NCBI RefSeq assembly: GCF_030817355.1
Contig: NZ_JAUSZH010000001.1
Span: 6,076,501 to 6,140,500, forward strand
DNA from: Streptomyces sp. V1I1
GTDB lineage: Bacteria > Actinomycetota > Actinomycetes > Streptomycetales > Streptomycetaceae
DNA length: 64,000 bases
Direction of reading: 5' to 3'
In this document: positions 15,881 to 23,718 of the stretch, piece by piece
How positions within the stretch are numbered: the first letter of the stretch is position 1
Layout of the letters: each line of letters begins with the position of its first letter
The notes under the pieces: model-generated
Seen by the model: the letters and a program-made list of their open reading frames with translations, nothing else
Told to the model about the DNA's origin: nothing
The model's database searches: none
Program-made: the position numbers and the translations under genes

Positions 15881-15982
15881 CGGACGCAGGTCCGGTGTCG
15901 CGCCCGGCGGCGATCAATCCGGCCGCCGGGCTCGCCCCGCCCACGTCGGCGGGGCAGACGGCCGTGGTGAGCGCGAGGGCGT

Positions 15983-16576
15983 TCAGATCCGGGCGCTGAG
16001 GCGCGCCTTCGCGGCCGGCCACTCATCGGCAAGGATCGAGAAGTAGACGCTGTCCCGCCAGGTGCCGTCCGGCCGCTGCCTGTGTCGGCGCAGCACTCCT
16101 TCGCGCTGCGCCCCCAGGCGGGCGATGGCGGCCTGAGACCTCTCGTTCATGTGGTCGGTCTTCAACTGCACGCGCCCCATGCCCAGTTCATCGAAGGCGT
16201 GGCTCAGCAAGAGCAGCTTCGTCTCGGTGTTGACGGCCGTGCGCCAGGACGCGCGGCCGTACCAGGTCCAGCCGATCTCCAGCCGCTCGTTCTCCGGATC
16301 GATGTCCATGTACGTGGTCCAGCCGACGGCCCTGCCCGTCGCGCGATGAATCACGGCGAACGGTAGGTACTCGCCCTGCTCGGTGGCGGCAAGCAGCTCA
16401 CCGAGCTTGAACCCGAGTTCCTCCTGCGTGCGCGGCGTGGGTCCGCCCTGCCAGCGCCAGACCTCGTCGTCCCCGCCGCCCGCGGCGAAGAGGTCTCCGA
16501 GATGATCCGTCGTCAGGGGTTCGAGACGCACATGATGGCCGGTCAGCGTCACAGGAAGCGGTGTCTTGGCAGGCAT
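15983..16576 (-). CDS. GNAT N-acetyltransferase (RimJ/RimL type)
   Basis: 197 residues from ATG 16576. It begins LTGHHVRLEPLTTDHL, the RimJ/RimL-like N-terminus. RLEIGWTWYGRASWRTAVNTETK carries the acetyl-CoA loop, and AFDELGMGRVQLKTDHMNERSQAAIARLG is the C-terminal half. It would transfer acetyl to a protein or small-molecule amine. Two copies of TGCACTAG lie just upstream, one inside the perfect palindrome TGCACTAGTGCA, so it is likely repressor-controlled. An alternative GTG at 16603 would overlap the first copy. Confidence 0.88.
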   Translation of the reverse strand: MPAKTPLPVTLTGHHVRLEPLTTDHLGDLFAAGGGDDEVWRWQGGPTPRTQEELGFKLGELLAATEQGEYLPFAVIHRATGRAVGWTTYMDIDPENERLEIGWTWYGRASWRTAVNTETKLLLLSHAFDELGMGRVQLKTDHMNERSQAAIARLGAQREGVLRRHRQRPDGTWRDSVYFSILADEWPAAKARLSARI

Positions 16577-16598
16577 GGCTCGAAGGGTAGCTCTCTTC

Positions 16599-16632
16599 TG
16601 CACTAGCTTCTATCCCGTTCTGCACTAGTGCA
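16599..16632. promoter_or_regulatory. Paired TGCACTAG operator
   Basis: TGCACTAG at 16599-16606 and again at 16621-16628, 22 bases apart. The second copy is part of the palindrome TGCACTAGTGCA (16621-16632). It overlaps the promoter area of the acetyltransferase and, before the IS insertion, also faced the Nudix gene. Confidence 0.6.
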
Positions 16633-16669
16633 AAATCAGGGATCCGTAGAGAGTCGTGCAGTGCGGCTA

Positions 16670-17884
16670 GTGCTGGATTCCTCAAAGGCAGTACACGTAT
16701 CGGCGTCGTAGTTGGCGGGTGGGTGGGGCTGGTCGGCCCCAGATCCACGGTCTGGCACGGGCGTTGAGCTGGGCGGTGGCCACGGCCGTGGCTTGGGTGA
16801 TCTCGTCCGGGCCGGCGAAGGACTGGCCGGCCAGGGCGGCTTTGCGGAAGATCCGCCACCAGCCTTCCTGCAGGTTGAGCCAGCAGGCGCCGACGGGGAT
16901 GAAGACGTGCCGGATGCGGGGGTGGTCCTCCAACCATGTCCGGGTGGACAGGCTGTTGTGGGAGGACAGGTTGTCGGTGATCACGTAGATGTCACCGATG
17001 GGGTTGGCGTCCTCCACTTTCTGCAGGAACTGCTGGTAGAAGACGCTGTTCCGTGACGGTGCGGTCATGGTGACCTGCTGCCCGTCGCGGACGCGCAGGG
17101 CTCCGTAGACCCAGGTCTTCTCCGGCCCGCGGCTGTAGTCGAGTTCGGCTTTGATGCGGTGTCCGTCCGGCGACCAGCCCGGCGCCGGCGGGAACGTCCG
17201 GGGGATCACCGGCCCGAGCTCGTCGGCACAGAGGACCGTCGCGTCGTCGGGCGGGCAGGTGTAGAGCTCGATGATCCGCGTCCTTTTCCCGCGAAGTCCG
17301 GGTCCTTCGACCTGGTCCACGACCTCGTGCGACGCCACCGCACCCCCTCGGCCAGCAGAATCCGCCGGACCTGGGACCGACTGACCTCGATCCCCATCCC
17401 GCGAGCGACAGCCGCGAGGGCATCGAGCGTCCACTCCGGCGCACCGGACTGATCTGCCGCTGCCAGGTCACCACCCGGCTGCACTGTCAAACGTCCCGGA
17501 GGCGGCGTCCTGACCAACGCGATAATCCTCGACCGCTCGATTTCGGTGATCCTGCGCTTGCGGCCCTGACCGCCCAGATCCTCCAGGCCTTCCACCCCTG
17601 ACCTGTTGAACCGGTGCAGCCAGCACCGCACCGTCTTGGGACTGCAGCCCAACTCCGCGGCGATCCCCGGCACCCGCAGCCCGGACCAGCTCAACTCGAT
17701 CATCTGTGCCCGCATCACCAGGTCCCGCGGCGCCTTCCGAGCCCGCGCCAGCTTGCAGACCATCGCCTGCTCGTCCTCATCACGGCTCTGCCGTGCCCGT
17801 AACACCACCGTCCAGCACCCGCCCCCGAGTACCCGAACCACCCCGCCACCAGGACATATACCCAACCAAAGCGGAATCCAGCAC
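16670..17884 (-). mobile_element. IS630-type insertion sequence, complete
   Basis: 1215 bases bounded by 12-base perfect inverted repeats (GTGCTGGATTCC at 16670-16681, GGAATCCAGCAC at 17873-17884) and flanked on both sides by TA (16668-16669 and 17885-17886), the target duplicated by the IS630/mariner group. One transposase gene fills it. Ends and gene look intact, so it may still be active. Confidence 0.92.
16682..17808 (-). CDS. IS630 transposase made by -1 frameshift
   Basis: Transposase in two overlapping frames. The first (from about GTG 17808) holds the helix-turn-helix domain (IAAELGCSPKTVRCWLHRF) and a second winged part (VSRSQVRRILLAEGVRW). The second holds the DDE domain: LCADELGP, YVITDNLSSH and WLNLQEGWWRIFRK give the D, D and E. 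The frames meet at GGGAAAAGG (AAAA at 17284-17287), where a -1 slip joins FAGK to RTRIIEL without loss. That is a classic slippery site, and many IS630 elements use it, so programmed frameshifting is more likely than mutation. The exact start is uncertain. Confidence 0.88.
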
Positions 17885-17922
17885 TAGGGTGCCCAACTGT
17901 CCTGACCGACGAAGGGATCACA

Positions 17923-18429
17923 GTGGCTCAGCCGGAGACCGACGACCGTCACCAAGCCGCCCTCGCGCCCGCGCTCGAATCAATGACCCTCCTCGTCGCG
18001 GCCGTAATCGTCCACGACGTGGTGACCGACCGTGTGGTCCTCCTGCAGCGCGGCAAGAGCAACAAATTCGCCCCAGGCATGTGGGATCTCCCCGTCGGCA
18101 AGAGCGACCCAGGCGAGCCGATCACCGAAACCGCGGTTCGCGAACTCCACGAAGAGACCGGTCTGATCGTCAAGTCCGACGCCCTGCGAGTAGCGCACAT
18201 CATTCATGGCGCCTGGGGCGTCGAGGCGCCCAACGGATTCCTCACCGTCGTCTTCGCCGCCCAGGAATGGTCCGGGGAGCCCGAGAACCTCGAACCCGGG
18301 AAGCACGCCCAGGTCTGCTGGGCCGACGCCAGAGCCCTTCCCGCGGACTTCGTACCCACGTCGGCCACAGCTCTGCGCCGGTATCTGGCCGGTGGGCCAG
18401 AGGTATCCCTGAACGGCTGGGCAACGTGA
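17923..18429 (+). CDS. Nudix hydrolase
   Basis: 168 residues, GTG start with GAAGGG six bases upstream. The Nudix box is GKSDPGEPITETAVRELHEE followed by TG, near residues 65-87 (G-x5-E-x7-RELxEExG), giving a Mg-dependent pyrophosphohydrolase of a nucleoside diphosphate derivative. The start lies only 38 bases from the right end of the IS630 element, which has separated the gene from its old promoter region. It now lies 190 bases before a metabolite cluster; whether the two are connected is unknown. Confidence 0.92.
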   Translation: MAQPETDDRHQAALAPALESMTLLVAAVIVHDVVTDRVVLLQRGKSNKFAPGMWDLPVGKSDPGEPITETAVRELHEETGLIVKSDALRVAHIIHGAWGVEAPNGFLTVVFAAQEWSGEPENLEPGKHAQVCWADARALPADFVPTSATALRRYLAGGPEVSLNGWAT

Positions 18430-18490
18430 CGACTCGGGTCCCGGTCCGGTCCGGGCCTCCTCACGGCTCGAGTGTGCCGCCTCTACACAG

Positions 18491-18504
18491 TGTGACGTGT
18501 CACA
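18491..18504. promoter_or_regulatory. Candidate operator of the oxygenase cluster
   Basis: Inverted repeat TGTGACGTGTCACA (6-base arms) 119-132 bases before the oxygenase start at 18623, in an otherwise gene-free gap. Confidence 0.5.
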
Positions 18505-18622
18505 GACAACTCGGCGGCGCTATGGGAGCTTCAACTCTGCTACGCCTCAGTTGAGTTGATGACGAGCCGAGGCTCCGGGGCTTCCGGCTGGGGACGGTCT
18601 GCCCGCACGTGGAGAGGATCGA

Positions 18623-19492
18623 ATGAGCACTTTGGAAGCGATGGCGCTCGACCAGGTGGTCGACACGGCCCGGTATCCCCTGTCCGAACTCGAGAGCGCC
18701 GAGGGGCAGGCCGTGGTTTCCCGTGCCCGGCGCGAACTGCTGACTCTCGGCTGCACCGTGCTGCCGGACTTCATCCGTCCCTCGCTCCGCGACGTCCTGC
18801 GGCAGGAGTGCTCGGCCATCGCCCCCCGGGCGCACTTCGACGTCGAAACGGTCAACGTCTACAACATCGCGGTGGACTCGGCCCTGCCAAAGGACCACCC
18901 CGGCCGGAGGATCTTCCAGCGGGGCAACGCGTTTGTCGCGCGGGACCGCGTCCCCGCAGGCTCCCTCATCAGCCGGCTCTACTCCGACAAGGTGTTCCAG
19001 CGCTTCGTCGCCGACTGCTTCAGACTGCCGCAGCTGCACGAGCTGGCGGACCCGCTCTCCGGACTGGTTCTCAACGTCATCGCGCCAGGCATGGAGCACC
19101 CCTGGCATTTCGATACCAACGAGTTCACCGTGAGCATGCTCACCCAGGAAGCGCAGGCCGGCGGCGTCTTCGAGTACTGCCCGAACATCAGGTCCGCACA
19201 CGACGAGAGCTTCGACGACGTCCGGGACGTACTGGACGGCCGGGGCGAGCGGATGACCCGGCGCCTCCCCTTGCAACCCGGTGACCTGCAGCTGTTCAAG
19301 GGCCGCTACTCGCTGCACCGGGTGAGCCCCGTGCAGGGCGAGGTGGCGCGCCACTCCGCGATATTCGCCTACAGCGAGCGCCCCGGCGTCATCGGGAGCG
19401 TGGCACGGACCCGGCAGCTCTTCGGCCGGGTACTGCCCGAGCATCTGGCAGTCGAGGGCCGGGCCGTCCGGGGCGATCAACTGCTGGATTAG
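18623..19492 (+). CDS. Fe(II)/2-oxoglutarate-dependent oxygenase
   Basis: 289 residues, GGAGAGG before the ATG. The iron ligands are visible: HPWHFDTNEF near residue 170 gives HxD and RYSLHRVSP near residue 233 gives the distal His, followed by RHSAIFAY whose Arg should bind 2-oxoglutarate. Because Asp is present (HxD, not HxG or HxA), hydroxylation rather than halogenation is expected, although the build (GGVFEYCPNIR) recalls the amino-acid-modifying BesD/HalD-like group. It is first in a same-strand set with a methyltransferase (95-base gap) and a carnitine-type acyltransferase, suggesting it places a hydroxyl that is later acylated. The substrate is unknown. Confidence 0.85.
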   Translation: MSTLEAMALDQVVDTARYPLSELESAEGQAVVSRARRELLTLGCTVLPDFIRPSLRDVLRQECSAIAPRAHFDVETVNVYNIAVDSALPKDHPGRRIFQRGNAFVARDRVPAGSLISRLYSDKVFQRFVADCFRLPQLHELADPLSGLVLNVIAPGMEHPWHFDTNEFTVSMLTQEAQAGGVFEYCPNIRSAHDESFDDVRDVLDGRGERMTRRLPLQPGDLQLFKGRYSLHRVSPVQGEVARHSAIFAYSERPGVIGSVARTRQLFGRVLPEHLAVEGRAVRGDQLLD

Positions 19493-19587
19493 CGGGCGCC
19501 GAGGACATGCGCCGACCAAGGACGTGCGCGCTCGACCGCAGTTGTCGTAGGCCCCCCCACTCTGCGATCCACGGAGGAGTAAGCCCT

Positions 19588-20409
19588 GTGCGTTTCGACG
19601 CGACCGGAAAAGTCTCGCTCGACCACATCTACACCCAGCCCGATCCGCGCAGCTATTTCAGTGTGCTGCGCCCGCTCGGCTACTGCGTTCCGCAACAGGC
19701 CAAGCCCTACTTCGCGAAGCTCATCAAGGAGTACCGCGAGTCCCAGCACGTCGCGGTGCCGAAGGTGCTGGACATCGGGTGCTCGTACGGAATCAACGCC
19801 GCCCTGCTGAAGTACGACGCGACCATGGACGAGCTGTACGCGCGCTACTGCGGCGAGGATCGCGAGGGGGAGAGCCGCGAAGCCCTGCTGGCCCGCGACC
19901 GGGAGCTGTCCCGGTCGCGCCGGCCGGCGCAGCGCATCCGCTTCGTCGGCCTCGACTCCTCGGACAGCGCGCTGTCCTACGCGCTCGAGGCCGGGTTTCT
20001 CGACGACACGGTGCACGCCGACCTGGAGGCGCACGAGCCCACACCACGGCAGCACGCCCAGTTCGCCGGGACGGACCTGGTGATCTCGACGGGCTGCCTC
20101 GGCTACGTAACCGAGCGGACGCTCACGCGAGTCGTCCGGGCGCAGGGCGCCCGCCGGCCCTGGATGGCGCACTTCGTGCTGCGGATGTTCCCGTTCGACC
20201 CCGTCGAGCGCGCGCTGGACGAGCTGGGGTACCGGACCACCCGTGTAGAAGAGGTGTTCAAACAGCGGCGGTTCGCCTCCCCGGAGGAGCAGGCGCTCGT
20301 GCTGGAGAGGATGTCGGCCGCCGGGGTGGATGCGGGGGGCCTGGAAGCGGAAGGCTGGCTATACGCACAGCTCTACCTCTCCCGGCCGTACGGCACATCA
20401 GGCCCCTGA
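19588..20409 (+). CDS. Class I SAM-dependent methyltransferase
   Basis: 273 residues from GTG 19588 with GGAGGAG eight bases before it. Motif I is KVLDIGCSYGINAALLKYD near residue 60. The acidic strand-2 motif is FVGLDSSDSALSYALEAG near residue 120, and TDLVISTGCLGYVTERT is the strand-4 motif. The N-terminus (HIYTQPDPRSYF) is an extra segment of about 50 residues. With an oxygenase before and a carnitine acyltransferase after, N-methylation of an amino acid to a betaine is the attractive idea, but the sequence does not show whether it modifies N, O or C. It could also be inactive for transfer and bind substrate only. Confidence 0.8.
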   Translation: MRFDATGKVSLDHIYTQPDPRSYFSVLRPLGYCVPQQAKPYFAKLIKEYRESQHVAVPKVLDIGCSYGINAALLKYDATMDELYARYCGEDREGESREALLARDRELSRSRRPAQRIRFVGLDSSDSALSYALEAGFLDDTVHADLEAHEPTPRQHAQFAGTDLVISTGCLGYVTERTLTRVVRAQGARRPWMAHFVLRMFPFDPVERALDELGYRTTRVEEVFKQRRFASPEEQALVLERMSAAGVDAGGLEAEGWLYAQLYLSRPYGTSGP

Positions 20410-20472
20410 GGCCGGGAGACTCGCCGCTCGCGAGGAAACCACAGGTCACCACGATCCGAATCGAGAGCAGAA

Positions 20473-22302
20473 TTGAACACCAGCCAGCAAATGGCAGCCA
20501 TGACGACCTTCGCCCAGGAGGACAGCCTGCCGCGCGTGCCGCTGCCCACGCTGGAGGCGAGCTGCGAGAGGTTCCTCGCATGGTGCGCGCCGCTGCTGAC
20601 CGCAGACGAACGAGCGGCGACCGAGGCAGAGGTGACCGCCTTCCTCCGGCCTGACGGCCCCGGCCGGGTCCTGCAAGCGGCGCTGGAGGAGTACGACGCC
20701 ACGGAGGGCGTGCACAGCTGGCTCGACACCTTCTGGCCGTACCGCTACCTGGGCCGGCGGGACCGGATCGCGCTCAACGCCAACTTCTTCTTCCTGTTCA
20801 AGGACTCCGGCCGGCCGCAGGTGGAGCGGGCCGCCGGGCTCATCGCCGGGGCCGTCAACTACAAGCGGCAGCTCGACCAGGGGCTCATCCCGCCCGTGAT
20901 GCAGCGCGGCGTGCCCCAGTCGATGGTGCAGAACAAATTCCTGTTCTCCGCCACCCGGATCCCCGGCGCGCAGCAGGACACCGTCCGCGCCCCCTACTCC
21001 GAGCAGTCGCCCGGCCCGTCCAAGGCCCGGCACATCGTGGTGTTCTTCCGGGGCGGCATGTTCCGGCTGGACGTGCTCGGCGCGGACGGTGTCCCGCACA
21101 GCCTGGACGACCTCGAGGCGGGCCTGCACGCTGTAATGAAGGCCGCTGCCGAGCCGGCCGCCGCGGACACCTCGGTGGGCCACCTCACCACCATGGCCCG
21201 CGCGGAATGGGCGGCCGCCCGGGAGTCACTGCTCGCCTGCCACCCCCGCAACGCGGATGCCCTGGACGACGTCGAGACCGCGCTGTTCTGCGTCTGTCTG
21301 GAGGACTTCGCACCCGCTGACACCCAGGCGGCGTGCGACGAGCTGCTGTACGGCGACCGCGGCAACCGCTGGTTCGACAAGGCCGTTTCCTTCATCGTCT
21401 TCGCCGACGGCCGGGCGGGGATCAATGTGGAGCACTGCGAGCTGGACGGAACCACCATCCTCAGCTTCACCGACGCCCTGCTGACCACCCCGGCCGATGA
21501 GCACTCCCGCCAGTCCGGCGCCCGCTCCCAGGGGCTGCCGGCGCTGGAGCCGGTCGTGTTCGAGCTGGACGACGCCCTGCGAGCCCAGGTGCGCTCCGCC
21601 GCCGACGCGTTCGCCGCGTACGGGGAGAACACCGCGACCAGCACGGTGTCGTTCGCGGACTTCGGCAGCAACGCGGCCAAGGCGCTGGGGGTGTCGCCGG
21701 ACGCGTTCGTCCAGGTCGCCTACCAACTCGCACACCAGCGCGCCAAGGGACACCTGGGCGCCACGTACGAGTCGATCGCCACCCGGCAGTACCGGCTCGG
21801 GCGTACCGAGGCGATGCGCGTCGTCACCCCCGGGATCCGCGATTTCGTCGCGGCGATGGAGAACCCGGCAGCGGACAAGGACACCCGGCGAGCCGCGTTC
21901 CGGGCAGCCGCCGAGCAGCATGTGGCCCGGGCGAAGGAGTGCCAGCTCGGGCAGGCACCCGAGCAGCACCTGTGGGAGCTGGAGCTGATCCAGCGGCGCC
22001 GCGGGGCGGAGCTGGGAGTGACCGAGCAGCCGGCGCTGTACCGGACGCCGGGCTGGCTGACGATGCGGGACGACTACCTGAGCACCAGCTCCGCGCCGTC
22101 CGCCAACATCCAGTACTTCGGCTTCGGCTCGACCAGCAGCAGGTGCATCGGCGTCGCGTATGTGCTGCTGCCCGAGCGGTTCAACCTCTATCTGAGCACG
22201 CCGCTGGCGGTGGCGGACCAGATGGGGACCTTCGCCGACCGGCTGCGGGAGGCGGTGGGCGAACTGCGGGAACTGCTGGCGCCGGAGCGGTCCGGGGACT
22301 GA
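20473..22302 (+). CDS. Choline/carnitine O-acyltransferase family enzyme
   Basis: About 609 residues, full length for the family, which is rare in bacteria. The catalytic His lies in GINVEHCELDGTTILSF near residue 323. The N-terminal LPRVPLPTLEASCERFLAWC is the standard entry, KARHIVVFFRGGMFRL a conserved strand, and FGFGSTSSRCIGVAYVLLPE the C-terminal STS-like motif that contacts the CoA or carnitine carboxylate. It should move an acyl group between CoA and the hydroxyl of a carnitine-like acceptor. The TTG at 20473 has GAGAG upstream; ATG at 20491 or 20500 are alternatives. It closes the oxygenase-methyltransferase set and is followed by a hairpin. Confidence 0.9.
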   Translation: MNTSQQMAAMTTFAQEDSLPRVPLPTLEASCERFLAWCAPLLTADERAATEAEVTAFLRPDGPGRVLQAALEEYDATEGVHSWLDTFWPYRYLGRRDRIALNANFFFLFKDSGRPQVERAAGLIAGAVNYKRQLDQGLIPPVMQRGVPQSMVQNKFLFSATRIPGAQQDTVRAPYSEQSPGPSKARHIVVFFRGGMFRLDVLGADGVPHSLDDLEAGLHAVMKAAAEPAAADTSVGHLTTMARAEWAAARESLLACHPRNADALDDVETALFCVCLEDFAPADTQAACDELLYGDRGNRWFDKAVSFIVFADGRAGINVEHCELDGTTILSFTDALLTTPADEHSRQSGARSQGLPALEPVVFELDDALRAQVRSAADAFAAYGENTATSTVSFADFGSNAAKALGVSPDAFVQVAYQLAHQRAKGHLGATYESIATRQYRLGRTEAMRVVTPGIRDFVAAMENPAADKDTRRAAFRAAAEQHVARAKECQLGQAPEQHLWELELIQRRRGAELGVTEQPALYRTPGWLTMRDDYLSTSSAPSANIQYFGFGSTSSRCIGVAYVLLPERFNLYLSTPLAVADQMGTFADRLREAVGELRELLAPERSGD

Positions 22303-22404
22303 CGGAGAGCTGAGAGGGCCGCCGCCCCGAGCCGGGGTGGCGGCGTCTTCCGCGTCACGGAGGTGAAACCGCGACGAGACGGACTATTTCTCGTCGAAGT
22401 GACG
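22285..22404 (+). repeat. 120-base dispersed repeat, copy A
   Basis: Begins GAGCGGTCCGGGGA inside the acyltransferase 3' end, runs through CGACGAGACGG and ends at TTTCTCGTCGAAGTGACG before the Nudix gene. A second copy of clear but imperfect identity lies at 23498-23615 in the same orientation. Confidence 0.75.
22319..22343 (+). terminator. Terminator hairpin after the acyltransferase
   Basis: Eleven-base stem (CCGCCGCCCCG with CGGGGTGGCGG, one G-U pair) 17 bases past the stop at 22302, inside repeat copy A. Confidence 0.65.
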
Positions 22405-22440
22405 TGCTGGAAACCGCACCGGCGAAAGGGAGATGGGCTC

Positions 22441-22977
22441 ATGCGGTGGACTGTCCATGGCGAACGGCAGATCTACACCAACCCGTGGGTCAACCTGTGG
22501 CTCGTGGATGTTCAGCAGCCCGACGGCCGCCGCTGGGAGCACCACGTCGTACGCATGCGGCACCTGGCGGTCGCCGCCGTGGTCGACGACCAGAAGCGGG
22601 TGCTCCTGATGTGGCGGCACCGCTTCATCACCGATACCTGGGGCTGGGAACTCCCCATGGGCCTCATTGAGGCGGACGAGACCCCGGAACAGGCGGCTGC
22701 TCGGGAGGTCGAGGAGGAGACCGGCTGGCGGGTGGAGGCCATGAAGCCACTGGTCTATGCACAGCCCGCGAACGGAATCACCGACTCCGAGCACCACGTC
22801 TTCCGCGCAGACGGAGCCACGTACGCAGGCCCACCAACGGAGGCGAACGAGTCGGACCGCATCGAGTGGATCCCGCTGCCGGAGATCCGCGGGATGATCG
22901 ACCGCCGCGAGATCGTGAGCAGCGGCAGCCTGGTGGGCCTGCTGTACCTGCTCTTGGACGAGGCTGCCAAGGGTTAG
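22441..22977 (+). CDS. Nudix hydrolase, ADP-ribose pyrophosphatase-like
   Basis: 178 residues from ATG 22441 with GGGAGA upstream. The first 45 residues (VHGERQIYTNPWVNLWLVDV) form the strand-rich N-terminal part typical of ADP-ribose/sugar-nucleotide Nudix enzymes. The Nudix box GLIEADETPEQAAAREVEEE plus TGW lies near residues 79-101. It should hydrolyse an ADP-sugar or similar diphosphate. The dispersed repeat lies between it and the acyltransferase, and a gene relic overlaps its stop on the other strand. A role with the upstream cluster is possible but unproven. Confidence 0.92.
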   Translation: MRWTVHGERQIYTNPWVNLWLVDVQQPDGRRWEHHVVRMRHLAVAAVVDDQKRVLLMWRHRFITDTWGWELPMGLIEADETPEQAAAREVEEETGWRVEAMKPLVYAQPANGITDSEHHVFRADGATYAGPPTEANESDRIEWIPLPEIRGMIDRREIVSSGSLVGLLYLLLDEAAKG

Positions 22978-23405
22978 CCGAGCATCTCCCGCATCCGTTG
23001 CTCGAACGCGATCACCGGCGCCTCGCGAGCGTATGGCCCGAGGCGTCGTTGGAACTCCTGGACGTGACCTGCCACGCGAGGTGAGTCGATGGAGGCAGTC
23101 AGGTCGAGAGCAAGCCCGGCGCTGTGACAGGCGTCGTTGAGTTTGCCCTGCTGGAGCTGGGTGCTGGCGAGCCAGAAGGCGTGGAAGGCGCGGCCGCGCT
23201 GCTGGGTGGTCTTCTCCCGGCGCAGCCCCTCGGCGATGAGCGGCTCGGCACGCGGTGCCTCGCCGAGCCGGGCGAGGGCGATGCCGGTGTCGACGATGAG
23301 CTTGGTCTCGTCGAAGTAGCCCACCCAGGAGGGCGCTTCACCCCCGTGACCGCGTGCGCGTTCGTACGCATGGCGGGAGCCGTCGATGGACTGGTGGCAG
23401 GTGGA
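22974..23405 (-). pseudogene. C-terminal relic of a TPR-type regulator
   Basis: The open frame encodes only the last 140 or so residues of the helical-repeat part of a Streptomyces XRE/TPR regulator (APSWVGYFDETKLIVDTG; GLRREKTTQQRGRAFHAFW; VAGHVQEFQRRLGPYA). A stop codon upstream cuts it off and the DNA-binding N-terminus is absent. The break lies about 90 bases from repeat copy B, so a deletion associated with that repeat is possible. A short expressed protein from an internal GTG cannot be excluded. Confidence 0.65.
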
Positions 23406-23497
23406 TGTTCATCTGCGCGCGGCATCTGTAGTGCGCCCCGGCGTGCCTGAGCGGCTCGTCGACGCACTCGCCGACATGCGCCAAGCCCCTGACGTCC

Positions 23498-23615
23498 GAG
23501 CGGTCAGGGGATCGACGGAGAGCCGGGAGGGCCGCCCCCCGCGTCGGGATCGCGGTCCTTTCCGCATCAGGGCCGGTGAACCACGACGAGGCAGCCGATT
23601 TCTCGTCGAAGCGAC
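23498..23615 (+). repeat. 120-base dispersed repeat, copy B
   Basis: Counterpart of 22285-22404: GAGCGGTCAGGGGATCGACG, then GGGAGGGCCGCC, CCACGACGAGGC and TTTCTCGTCGAAGCGACC. It lies about 100 bases before the serine-hydrolase start. Confidence 0.75.
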
Positions 23616-23718
23616 CATTTTCCCAGGGTGTGCGCGGAAGGCCGCTCAAGTCGCTGGGTCTGTGGCCTGGGCCTACGATTCTTTTGGAGCTTTGTCCTCT
23701 CGTGACGGGAGCCGGCTC

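Noticed and set aside
18623..19492. Halogenase rather than hydroxylase
   Set aside because: Fe(II)/2-oxoglutarate halogenases lack the Asp ligand (HxG or HxA); here HFD keeps it.
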